Of a stretch of 10,875 nt of DNA, positions 4,255-10,875 are shown one piece after another. Each line of letters opens with the position of its first letter. Positions within the stretch are counted from its first letter, which is position 1. The position numbers and the translations under genes were made by a program. Source of the DNA: an uncultured Bacilli bacterium (GTDB lineage Bacteria; Bacillota_I; Bacilli_A; RF39; UBA660). Under the pieces are notes generated by a model, which made no database searches, had not been told where the DNA came from, and saw only the letters and a program-made list of their open reading frames with translations. The stretch is from contig CANQCQ010000023.1 of assembly GCA_947589725.1 (NCBI GenBank), positions 1 through 10,875 of the forward strand, in the 5' to 3' direction.

Positions 4255-5568
4255 ATGATTAGATTAGATGATTATTTTAAATTTAATATGAATGATATTA
4301 TAGTAGTAGGTTGTTCTACTGGGCCTGATTCAATGGCTTTAATTGATATGTTGATAAAGGTAAGAAAAAAGTATAATTTGTCATTAATAGTTGCTCATGT
4401 AAATCATAATTTAAGAAAACAAAGTTATGAAGAAGCTGAATATATGAGAAAGTATTGTCAAGAAAATGATATAGTTTTTGAAACAATGCTAATAGAGTCT
4501 TATAGTGATGATAATTTTCATAATGAAGCACATAATATACGATACAATTATTTTGAATCATTAGTAAGAAAATATCATGCAAATTACTTAATGACTGCAC
4601 ATCATGGTGATGATTTAATAGAAACAATTCTTATGAGAATAGTTAGAGGTTCAAATTTAAAAGGATATAGTGGCTTTAAAGAAGTTGTTGACAAAGATGG
4701 TTATAAAATAGCAAGACCATTGATTAATTTTACTAAAGATCAATTATTACAATATGATATAGAAAATAATATTAAATTTTATGTTGATGATTCTAATTTA
4801 AAAGATAAATATACAAGAAATCGATATCGTAAATATGTATTACCTTTTTTAAAAGAGGAAGATAAAAATGTTCATTTAAAATTTCTAAAATTTAATAAGA
4901 CTTTAAATGATGTTAATAAATATTTGGATTCTGAAAGAAATAAAGTTATACAAAGAACAATATTAAATAATAAAATATTGATTGATAACTTTATAAAAGA
5001 AGATCCTTTTATGCAAAAAGAAGTTCTTTATTATTTATTAAGTTTATATTATATTGATGACTTAATATTAATTAATGATAAGCATATTGAAGCAATATTA
5101 AAAATAATAAATAGTAGAAGATCAAATTGTAAAATAAATTTGCCTAATGATGTTATTGCAAGCAAAGAATATAATTTTTTAGAATTAAAAAAATCTACTT
5201 ATTTACTTAATAATTATGAAGTAGAATTTGATAATTATGTATCATTACCCAATAATCATTGTATTGAAAAGGTAACAGATATTGTTGGTAATAGTAATTA
5301 TATATGTAGATTAAATACTAAAGAAATTACTTTACCTTTAATTGTTAGAACAAGGAAATATGGAGATAAAATGTTGATTAAAGGTATGAATAAGCATAAA
5401 AAAGTTAAAGATATATTTATAAATAGTAAGATACCTTTAAATAGTAGAGATAGTTGGCCAATTGTTGTTGACTCTACAGATAAAATTGTTTGGATACCTG
5501 GAATAAAGAAATCAATATTTGACAAAAATAAAGATGATAATTATGATATAATATTGAAATACAGTTAG
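4255..5568 (+). CDS. tilS: tRNA(Ile)-lysidine synthase TilS
   Basis: This essential enzyme uses ATP and lysine to convert C34 of the CAU-anticodon tRNA-Ile to lysidine, so that it reads AUA and is charged with isoleucine. AUA codons are common in these AT-rich genes. From ATG 4255 the protein is 437 residues. The N-terminal PP-loop is GCSTGPDSMAL (19-29), where Thr22 replaces the usual first Gly of SGGPDS. Other N-terminal motifs are HVNHNLR (48-54), LMTAHHGDDLIET (112-124), RPLINFTKDQL (154-164) and VDDSNLKDKYTRNRYR (177-192). The middle part is divergent. The C-terminal substrate-recognition domain is recognisable from RTRKYGDKM (about 365) to WIPGIKKS. ftsH follows after 13 bases. The hprT gene usually found between tilS and ftsH is missing. 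Confidence 0.93.
   Translation: MIRLDDYFKFNMNDIIVVGCSTGPDSMALIDMLIKVRKKYNLSLIVAHVNHNLRKQSYEEAEYMRKYCQENDIVFETMLIESYSDDNFHNEAHNIRYNYFESLVRKYHANYLMTAHHGDDLIETILMRIVRGSNLKGYSGFKEVVDKDGYKIARPLINFTKDQLLQYDIENNIKFYVDDSNLKDKYTRNRYRKYVLPFLKEEDKNVHLKFLKFNKTLNDVNKYLDSERNKVIQRTILNNKILIDNFIKEDPFMQKEVLYYLLSLYYIDDLILINDKHIEAILKIINSRRSNCKINLPNDVIASKEYNFLELKKSTYLLNNYEVEFDNYVSLPNNHCIEKVTDIVGNSNYICRLNTKEITLPLIVRTRKYGDKMLIKGMNKHKKVKDIFINSKIPLNSRDSWPIVVDSTDKIVWIPGIKKSIFDKNKDDNYDIILKYS
5519..5547 (+). promoter_or_regulatory. Candidate ftsH promoter within the 3' end of tilS
   Basis: A perfect TTGACA (5519-5524), a 17-base spacer and TATGAT (5542-5547) form one of the best sigma-A matches in the window. An overlapping extended -10 (TGATATAAT, 5544-5552) is an alternative. 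ftsH could thus be expressed independently of tilS. The strong Shine-Dalgarno AGGGAGGGA (5567-5575) precedes ATG 5582. Confidence 0.55.
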
Positions 5569-5581
5569 GGAGGGATAGTTT

Positions 5582-7552
5582 ATGAAAAATGAATATGATA
5601 AAAAGTCTATTAAAAAGAGTTTGTTTCCATATTTATTAATATCATTTATTATTTTGATGATATTCTATTTTGTAAATGTTTTAAATAACAATGTTCATAC
5701 ATTTACGTATGATGAGTTTATGAGTGAGTTGAATCAAAATCAAGTTACTGAACTTGAAATAGTTACAAGAGGTGGAGCTTATACTTACGAAGTTAGAGGT
5801 AAATTAAAAGATTATAATGATAATGAGTCTTTCTTTGCTAGATTACCTTTTAGTGAACAAGTTATGAAAAGAATAGTTGAAGCTAATGATTCTCAACAAA
5901 TAAAAATGGAAGTAGTTGCAGATCCTGAGTCATCAGTATTACTTGCAATTATATTAAACATTTTTCCTATAGTTTTAATTATAGTTTCATTCTTCTTCTT
6001 ATTTAGTAGACAACTTGCTGGTAATAAGAGTTCTTTAGATTTTGGTAAAAGTAGAGCTAAGTTAAATGCTGATACTGATAAAGTTACATTTGAAGATGTA
6101 GCTGGTCTAAAAGAAGAAAAAGAAGAGGTTAAAGAATTAATAGATTTCTTAAAGAATCCTAAGAAATTTCAAAAATTGGGTGCAAGAATTCCAAAAGGAG
6201 TATTGTTATTTGGTCCTCCAGGAACTGGTAAAACATTACTTGCAAAAGCTGTTGCTGGTGAAGCTGATGTTCCTTTCTACTTTATTAGTGGATCAGATTT
6301 CGTTGAGTTATTTGTAGGTGTTGGAGCAAGTCGTGTTAGAGATATGTTTCAACAGGCAAAAAGAAATGCTCCATGTTTAATTTTTATTGATGAAATAGAT
6401 GCTGTTGGTCGTCAAAGAGGAACTGGTTTAGGTGGAGGTCATGATGAAAGAGAACAAACTTTAAATCAACTTCTTACTGAGATGGATGGTTTTGGTGCTA
6501 ATGAAGGGATTATAATCATTGCTGCAACTAATAGACCTGATGTATTAGATCCTGCATTATTACGTCCTGGAAGATTTGATAGACAAATAACAGTTAATTT
6601 ACCTGATGTTAAAGGCAGAGAAGAAATCCTTGCTGTTCATGCTAGAAATAAGGTTTTAGCTAAAGGTATAACTCTTGAAAATTTAGCTAAGAGAACTCCT
6701 GGATTTAGTGGTGCTGACCTTGAAAACTTATTAAATGAGGCTGCTTTACTTGCTGTAAGACGTGATAAAAATGCTATTACAATGAGTGAGATAGATGAAG
6801 CAACAGACAGAGTCCTTATGGGTCCTGCAAAGTTATCTCATAAGTATAGTGAAAATGATAGAAAACTTGTAGCTTATCATGAAGCTGGACATGCTGTAAT
6901 TGGATTAAAGCTTGCTAATGCTAGTGATGTTCAAAAAGTAACTATTATTCCTCGAGGCTCTGCTGGTGGATATAATATGATGGTACCTAGTGAGGAAAAA
7001 ATGTGTTCTACCAAAACTGACTTATTAGAGGAAGTAACTGGATTATTAGGTGGTAGAACTGCTGAGGAAATAGTATTTGGAGAAATTACAACTGGTGCTC
7101 ATAATGACTTTGAAAAGGCAACTAAGATAGTTAGAAGTATGGTCACTGAATATGGTATGAGTGATTTAGGACCATTACAATTTGAACAACAAACAGGTAG
7201 TGTATTTTTAGGAAGAGATTATAATAAATCACATAACTTTTCTAATGAAGTTGCTAATGAAATAGATATGGAAATGCGTAAAATTATAAATGATTGCCAT
7301 AAAAAAGCAACAGAGATTATTAAGAAAAATAGAGAATTACTTGATTTAATTGCTTCTGCATTACTTGAATATGAAACATTAACAAAAGAGCAAATCGACT
7401 ATTTAGTTGAAAATGGTAAGATGCCAGAAGAAGATGAAAATAATTATGAAGCTATGTCTATTACAAAATTACGTGAAATAGCTAAAGAAAAAGATATTAA
7501 AAATGCTTCTAAAATGACAAAAAGTGAATTATTAAAGGAACTAAACAAATAG
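5582..7552 (+). CDS. ftsH: ATP-dependent zinc metalloprotease FtsH with C-terminal Rho_N/SAP-like extension
   Basis: A membrane-anchored AAA+ protease that extracts and degrades misfolded membrane proteins and selected regulators; in B. subtilis it is needed for efficient sporulation. The 656 residues show two membrane helices (about 15-34 and 119-141) flanking an extracytoplasmic domain. The AAA module has Walker A GPPGTGKT (211-218), Walker B LIFIDEID (266-273) and second region of homology [20 protein letters not shown] (314-333), with the pore motif in FVGVGAS. The zinc protease site is HEAGH (433-437) with Asp509 as likely third ligand. All catalytic residues are intact. After the normal end (about 615), a 40-residue tail contains [14 protein letters not shown] and [12 protein letters not shown]. 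This resembles a Rho termination factor N-terminal or SAP-type helical motif, which is unusual for FtsH. The tail end is encoded by the terminator stem. Confidence 0.97.
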   Translation: MKNEYDKKSIKKSLFPYLLISFIILMIFYFVNVLNNNVHTFTYDEFMSELNQNQVTELEIVTRGGAYTYEVRGKLKDYNDNESFFARLPFSEQVMKRIVEANDSQQIKMEVVADPESSVLLAIILNIFPIVLIIVSFFFLFSRQLAGNKSSLDFGKSRAKLNADTDKVTFEDVAGLKEEKEEVKELIDFLKNPKKFQKLGARIPKGVLLFGPPGTGKTLLAKAVAGEADVPFYFISGSDFVELFVGVGASRVRDMFQQAKRNAPCLIFIDEIDAVGRQRGTGLGGGHDEREQTLNQLLTEMDGFGANEGIIIIAATNRPDVLDPALLRPGRFDRQITVNLPDVKGREEILAVHARNKVLAKGITLENLAKRTPGFSGADLENLLNEAALLAVRRDKNAITMSEIDEATDRVLMGPAKLSHKYSENDRKLVAYHEAGHAVIGLKLANASDVQKVTIIPRGSAGGYNMMVPSEEKMCSTKTDLLEEVTGLLGGRTAEEIVFGEITTGAHNDFEKATKIVRSMVTEYGMSDLGPLQFEQQTGSVFLGRDYNKSHNFSNEVANEIDMEMRKIINDCHKKATEIIKKNRELLDLIASALLEYETLTKEQIDYLVENGKMPEEDENNYEAMSITKLREIAKEKDIKNASKMTKSELLKELNK

Positions 7553-7561
7553 TTCTTTTTT
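7534..7561 (+). terminator. ftsH terminator overlapping the stop codon
   Basis: A 10-bp stem (7534-7543 with 7550-7559, one G-U pair) encloses the loop AACAAA. The TAG stop at 7550-7552 forms the start of the 3' arm. Six T (7556-7561) follow. Confidence 0.85.
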
Positions 7562-7562
7562 C

Positions 7563-7606
7563 TTGCAAATTTATAAAAAAATATTATAATAAAAGCAGTA
7601 AAGGAG
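7563..7606 (+). promoter_or_regulatory. mscL-dusB-lysS operon promoter and Shine-Dalgarno
   Basis: TTGCAA (7563-7568), 16 bases, and TATAAT (7585-7590) begin one base after the ftsH terminator tail. AAAGGAG at 7600-7606 is the ribosome-binding site for GTG 7615. The in-frame GTG at 7606 overlaps that site and is therefore not the start. Confidence 0.7.
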
Positions 7607-7614
7607 TGAGTATA

Positions 7615-8061
7615 GTGGCTAAAGATAAAAAATTAGATACTAAAAAAATTGATGAATTAAAAGAAAAAAGTTCAGGTTTCATTAATGAATTTAAAGAATT
7701 TGTTTTACGTGGAAGTATTGTTGATATGGCTGTTGGTGTTATTATAGGTAGTTCATTTTCTAATATAGTAACAGCATTAACTCAAGATATCATTAACCCT
7801 TTAATAAATGGAATAGGTGGAGCTGAAGTTGGTGGGTCATTAAAAATTTATGGAGGACAGAGAATTCTTTATGGTGACTTCATTACTTCAATTATTAATT
7901 TTTTAATAATGGCATTTGTTCTATTTATGTTATTAAAAGTAGTTAATTCAATTAAATCAGTAGGTAAGAAACATGAAGAAGAAAAGAAAGAAGAACCTAA
8001 GAAAAGTAGGGAAGCTGTTTTATTAGAAGAAATAAGAGATTTATTAAAAAGTCAACAGTAG
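7615..8061 (+). CDS. mscL: Large-conductance mechanosensitive channel MscL
   Basis: A homopentameric membrane channel that opens under extreme membrane tension and releases solutes during hypo-osmotic shock. From GTG 7615 the protein is 148 residues. The signature FKEFVLRGSIVDMAVGVIIG (26-45) is the N-terminal amphipathic helix and start of the pore-lining first transmembrane helix (to about 58). An extracellular loop with GGSLKIYGGQ follows, then the second helix at about 88-113. A highly charged linker (KKHEEEKKEEPKKS) leads to the C-terminal bundle helix (REAVLLEEIRDLLK). MscL normally begins only a few residues before the FKEF motif. This one has about 20 extra charged residues (AKDKKLDTKKIDELKEKSSG), which may extend the cytoplasmic N-terminal helix. 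It is first in a three-gene operon; dusB starts nine bases after its stop. Confidence 0.95.
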   Translation: MAKDKKLDTKKIDELKEKSSGFINEFKEFVLRGSIVDMAVGVIIGSSFSNIVTALTQDIINPLINGIGGAEVGGSLKIYGGQRILYGDFITSIINFLIMAFVLFMLLKVVNSIKSVGKKHEEEKKEEPKKSREAVLLEEIRDLLKSQQ

Positions 8062-8070
8062 GTAATATTT

Positions 8071-9042
8071 ATGGAATGGATGATAGGAAATGTCAAAATA
8101 ACTAATCAAGTTGTTTTAGCACCTATGGCTGGTATTTGTAATTCGGCTTATAGAAGAATTTGTAAAGAGATGGGCTGTGGCTTAATTTATGCTGAAATGG
8201 TTAGTGATAAAGCCATTTCTTATAATAATCAAAAAACTATAGATATGTTATATATGACTGAGGAAGAACGTCCTCTTTCACAACAAATATTTGGTAGTGA
8301 TAAAGATTCTTTTGTTGTAGCAGCAAAATATATTTATGAAAATATGCATCCTGATATTATTGATATTAATATGGGATGTCCCGTTCCAAAGGTTGCTGTT
8401 AGAGCTCAGGCTGGTTCGGCGTTGCTTAAATCGCCTGATAAAGTTTATGATATTGTAAAAGCTGTTGTAGAAGCTGTTCCAATACCTGTGACTGTTAAAA
8501 TTCGTAGTGGTTGGGATAATAATCATATTAATGCAGTAGAAATTGCTAAAGTTATAGAAAAGGCTGGTGCTAGTGCAATTTGTGTTCATCCTAGAACTAG
8601 AAGTCAAGGTTATAGTGGTCAAGCTGATTGGAATATTATTAAAGCAGTAAAAGAAAATGTTAATATTCCAGTAATTGGAAATGGAGATGTCAAATCCCCA
8701 GAAGATGCTAAACGTATGCTTGATACTACTGGTTGTGATGCAGTTATGATAGGTAGAGGTGTATTAGGTAATCCATGGTTAATAAAAAATACAATTAATT
8801 ATTTAGATGGAAAACCTTTGTTTGAAGTATCAATAGATGATAAAATAAACATGTGTTTAAAACATTTAGAATATTTAGAAAAACTAAAAAATGATAAATT
8901 AGCAACACTTGAAATAAGAAATCATATTGCTTGGTATTTTAAAGGAGTAAGTGGATCAAGTACTTTGAAAAATAATATATTTAAATGTAAAAATGTTGAT
9001 GAAATAAGAAAAATATTATTGGAATTTAAAGAGGAGGTATAA
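8071..9042 (+). CDS. dusB: tRNA-dihydrouridine synthase (DusB-type)
   Basis: An FMN-dependent oxidoreductase that reduces specific uridines in tRNA to dihydrouridine using NADPH. The 323 residues form a TIM barrel followed by a C-terminal helical tRNA-binding domain. Visible motifs are LAPMAGICNSAYR (16-28) for FMN binding, the catalytic motif INMGCPVPK with Cys103, VKIRSGWD with the FMN-contacting Lys/Arg region, ICVHPRTRSQGYSG, IPVIGNGDVKSPEDA, and VMIGRGVLGNPW for FMN phosphate binding. The stretch after the catalytic Cys (KVAVRAQAGSALL) appears one residue longer than the E. coli DusB equivalent (KVNRKLAGSALL). The gene lies between mscL and lysS. In B. subtilis a dus gene is also just upstream of lysS, which supports orthology to that copy. 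The start ATG 8071 follows a modest TAGGTAAT site. Only one base separates it from lysS. Confidence 0.94.
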   Translation: MEWMIGNVKITNQVVLAPMAGICNSAYRRICKEMGCGLIYAEMVSDKAISYNNQKTIDMLYMTEEERPLSQQIFGSDKDSFVVAAKYIYENMHPDIIDINMGCPVPKVAVRAQAGSALLKSPDKVYDIVKAVVEAVPIPVTVKIRSGWDNNHINAVEIAKVIEKAGASAICVHPRTRSQGYSGQADWNIIKAVKENVNIPVIGNGDVKSPEDAKRMLDTTGCDAVMIGRGVLGNPWLIKNTINYLDGKPLFEVSIDDKINMCLKHLEYLEKLKNDKLATLEIRNHIAWYFKGVSGSSTLKNNIFKCKNVDEIRKILLEFKEEV

Positions 9043-9043
9043 T

Positions 9044-10522
9044 ATGAGAGAATTAAGTGAACAAGAAATTGTAAGAAGGGAAAAGTTAAATAATATAAAA
9101 AATCCTTATCCAGATAGATATGAGACAAATTATGAAATTTGTGATGTAGCTAAATTAGATGATGGTGTTACTGGTGTTAGAGTTGCTGGTAGAATTGTCT
9201 TAATGAGAAAAATGGGAAAGATGAGTTTCTTAACTATTGGTGACATTGGTGGAAAGATTCAAGTATCTGTAAAAATAGATATGGTTGGAGAAGAAAAGTA
9301 TCAAGAATTTAAGTCTAATTATGACTTAGGAGATTTTATTGGTGTTGAAGGAGAAATGTTTACTACTCAAACTGGTGAAAAAACTATTCGTGCAAGTCAT
9401 ATAGAATTTTTAGGAAAAGCATTAAAACCATTACCTGAAAAATTTCATGGTGTTGAAGATGTTGAAACAATTTATCGTGAAAGATATTTAGATTTAATAA
9501 TGAATGATGAATCTAAAAAGAAATTTTTATTTAGAAGTAAATTTATAAGAGAAATTAGAAATTATTTAGACTCTAAAGGATATATTGAGATAGAGACTCC
9601 TATTTTAAATAATAAAGCTAGTGGTGCTTTAGCTAAACCATTTATTACTCATCACAATGCTTTAGATATTGATTTATATTTAAGAATTGCTCCTGAAACG
9701 TATTTAAAAAGAGCAATTGTTGGTGGATTTACTAAAGTTTTTGAAATAGGAAGATGCTTTAGAAATGAAGGAATAGATGCTACCCACTTACAAGACTTTA
9801 CTATGATTGAAGGTTATTGTGCTTACTATAATTATAAAGATAATATGAAATTTTTACGTGAAATGTTACAAAGTGTTATTATGAATATATTTGGAACTTT
9901 AATTATTACAGTTGGAGATAAAGAAGTCGATTTAAGTGGAGAATGGAAAGCTGTAAGCTTTAGAGATTTATTACTTAGATATAGTAATATAGATTTAAAT
10001 ATTTATAATACTAAAGAGAAATTACTTGCTAAGATTAGAGAAGAAAAATTAGAAATTGATTCTGAAGTACCACTTGAAAATTTAGGATATGGTAATTTAG
10101 TTGATCAATTGTACAAGAAAGTTGCTCGAGTTCATGTTATTAAGCCAATATTTTTGACTGAGCATCCAATTGAACTCAGTCCTCTTGCTCGTGCTAATGA
10201 TGATAATCCACAAATTACTGATAGATTTCAATTAGTAATTAATGGTGCTGAAATAATTAATGCTTATTCAGAATTAGTTGATCCGCAAGAACAAGAGAGA
10301 CGTTTAATTGAACAAGCTAGATTAAAAGCTAATGGTGATGAAGAAGCAATGCCTATGGATAATGATTATATTTCTGCAATGGAATGTGGTATGCCACCTA
10401 TTAGTGGATGGGGAATGGGTATTGATAGAATGGTTCAATTACTTACTAACTCTTCTAATATTAAGGATGGAATTTTATTCCCTTTAATGAGACCTCTAAA
10501 TGAGGACGATAAAGACCTATAA
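9044..10522 (+). CDS. lysS: Lysyl-tRNA synthetase, class II
   Basis: It charges tRNA-Lys with lysine in an ATP-dependent reaction in the cytoplasm. The 492 residues match the usual bacterial LysS length. The N-terminal anticodon-binding OB fold spans about 43-125 (VRVAGRIVLMRKMGKMSFL). Class II motif 1 lies around 165-187 (KFIREIRNYLDSKGYIEIETP). Motif 2 is EIGRCFRNEGIDATHLQDFT (234-253). Motif 3 is GWGMGIDRMVQLL (455-467). ITHHNALDIDLYLRIAPETY and YSELVDPQEQ are further LysRS-specific blocks. A strong Shine-Dalgarno GAGGAGGT (9031-9038) lies within the dusB 3' end, and the two genes are one base apart, so the three genes from mscL are a single operon. No T-box leader is present. The final residues (NEDDKDL) replace the usual LRPE-type end and are partly encoded by the terminator stem. 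Confidence 0.98.
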   Translation: MRELSEQEIVRREKLNNIKNPYPDRYETNYEICDVAKLDDGVTGVRVAGRIVLMRKMGKMSFLTIGDIGGKIQVSVKIDMVGEEKYQEFKSNYDLGDFIGVEGEMFTTQTGEKTIRASHIEFLGKALKPLPEKFHGVEDVETIYRERYLDLIMNDESKKKFLFRSKFIREIRNYLDSKGYIEIETPILNNKASGALAKPFITHHNALDIDLYLRIAPETYLKRAIVGGFTKVFEIGRCFRNEGIDATHLQDFTMIEGYCAYYNYKDNMKFLREMLQSVIMNIFGTLIITVGDKEVDLSGEWKAVSFRDLLLRYSNIDLNIYNTKEKLLAKIREEKLEIDSEVPLENLGYGNLVDQLYKKVARVHVIKPIFLTEHPIELSPLARANDDNPQITDRFQLVINGAEIINAYSELVDPQEQERRLIEQARLKANGDEEAMPMDNDYISAMECGMPPISGWGMGIDRMVQLLTNSSNIKDGILFPLMRPLNEDDKDL

Positions 10523-10535
10523 AAGGTCTTTTTTT
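10511..10535 (+). terminator. lysS operon terminator overlapping the stop codon
   Basis: A perfect 8-bp stem AAAGACCT (10511-10518) with AGGTCTTT (10524-10531) closes on the loop ATAAA. The loop contains the TAA stop at 10520-10522. Seven T (10529-10535) form the tail. Confidence 0.92.
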
Positions 10536-10568
10536 CACCAAAATTTCATAAAAATAAGTTGCATTTAC

Positions 10569-10597
10569 TTGTAAATTAATTTTTTAATATATATAAT
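10569..10597 (+). promoter_or_regulatory. Promoter for the transporter gene
   Basis: TTGTAA (10569-10574), a 17-base spacer and a perfect TATAAT (10592-10597) make a good sigma-A promoter. The Shine-Dalgarno GTGGGAGGT (10602-10610) begins only five bases after the -10. The predicted leader is about 12 nucleotides. Confidence 0.7.
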
Positions 10598-10615
10598 TAA
10601 AGTGGGAGGTTAATT

Positions 10616-10875
10616 ATGAAGAAACATAATACAATTAAGATCATCCTTGGGGCATTACTTGTATGCGCATTACTTACTTGGATAATTCCAGCTGCTTATT
10701 ATCAAAGTGAGTTTGTTGATCAAGGAAGGATACAAATGGGTCTATTTGATCTATTTAGTTATTCACTAACGTCATTATCTTATTTTGGATATATTTCATT
10801 ATTTATAATTGCTGTTGGTGGATTCTATGGAATACTTTATAAGATTCCAGCTTACCGCAATATGTTAGATAAGGC
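10616..10875 (+). CDS. DcuC/YfcC-like membrane transporter, N-terminal part
   Basis: The first 86 codons of a membrane protein cut off by the right edge. A short basic start (MKKHNTIK) leads into a hydrophobic helix (IILGALLVCALLTWIIPAA), followed by YYQ, then RIQMGLFDLFSY and a second helix (about 58-75, YISLFIIAVGGFYGILYK). The combination of an early TWIIPA with Tyr following, then an Arg-containing loop and GLFDL, resembles the YfcC/DcuC-type carriers (C4-dicarboxylate or amino-acid/peptide uptake annotations). I rely on that resemblance only. The ArcD-like and AbgT-like branches of related transporters remain possible, and substrate cannot be inferred from this fragment. ATG 10616 follows GGGAGGT at good spacing. 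Several codons less frequent elsewhere in the window appear here (TGC, CGC, ATC), but the stretch is too short to argue for transfer. Confidence 0.8.
   Translation, partial: MKKHNTIKIILGALLVCALLTWIIPAAYYQSEFVDQGRIQMGLFDLFSYSLTSLSYFGYISLFIIAVGGFYGILYKIPAYRNMLDK

Noticed and set aside
7606..7614. mscL start at GTG 7606
   Set aside because: This GTG is part of the AAAGGAG ribosome-binding site. GTG 7615 has proper spacing.
8371..8420. Frameshift in dusB after the catalytic Cys
   Set aside because: The extra residue relative to E. coli DusB keeps the frame and all later motifs, so it is natural variation.
9031..9043. T-box or other riboswitch before lysS
   Set aside because: lysS starts one base after dusB, leaving no room for a leader. 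No T-box sequence is seen before mscL either.
10616..10875. Horizontal transfer of the transporter gene based on rarer codons
   Set aside because: Only 86 codons are visible, which is too few to judge. The promoter and ribosome-binding site match the local style.

Overview
This window looks like a stretch of chromosome from an uncultured, very AT-rich endospore-forming Bacillota, in or near the Bacilli/Erysipelotrichia-like lineages. By eye G+C is somewhere near 25-30%. Three things point there. The gene order is a shortened version of the Bacillus subtilis rsmA(ksgA)-yabG-veg-...-spoVG-...-yabP-yabQ-divIC-...-tilS-...-ftsH-...-dusB-lysS segment. Sporulation genes (yabG, spoVG, yabP, yabQ) are present. 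Shine-Dalgarno sites are of the AGGAGGTGAT type. TGA is read as stop (rsmA and yabG end in it), so this is not the Mycoplasma code. All genes are on the + strand and gaps are below about 130 bases. I saw no tRNA, rRNA, CRISPR, insertion sequence or prophage.

Layout. (1) 1-1047: the 3' end of a probable exported beta-rich protein, then a SipW/ER-type signal peptidase I. This pairing resembles a TasA/camelysin-type secretion module. (2) 1087-2921: rsmA, then yabG and veg, which overlap by 4 bases. (3) 2937-3825: spoVG with its own promoter, 5' stem-loop and strong terminator. The small sporulation genes yabP and yabQ follow, chained by TAATG stop/start overlaps. A 22-T homopolymer lies inside the 5' end of yabP. 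(4) 3841-4220: divIC as a single-gene unit. (5) 4228-7561: tilS and ftsH, with a second candidate ftsH promoter inside the tilS 3' end. (6) 7563-10535: an mscL-dusB-lysS operon. (7) 10569 onward: a promoter and the first 86 codons of a DcuC/YfcC-like membrane transporter, cut by the window edge.

Functionally this is mostly core housekeeping: 16S rRNA dimethylation, tRNA-Ile lysidine and dihydrouridine formation, lysyl-tRNA charging, division, membrane proteolysis and osmotic protection. A few sporulation genes are interleaved. Compared with B. subtilis, many intervening genes are absent, including sspF, ispE, purR, glmU, prs, mfd, spoVT, spoIIE, hprT and hslO.

The most unusual points are these. 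FtsH carries a C-terminal extension resembling a Rho N-terminal/SAP-type helical motif. The only canonical yabP start codon lies in the loop of the spoVG terminator and is separated from the conserved protein by the T tract. Across the window, intrinsic terminators are folded over the stop codons of the genes they end. Several promoters sit so close to the Shine-Dalgarno that the predicted leaders are only about 10 nucleotides long. I did not find a clear new multi-gene system here.
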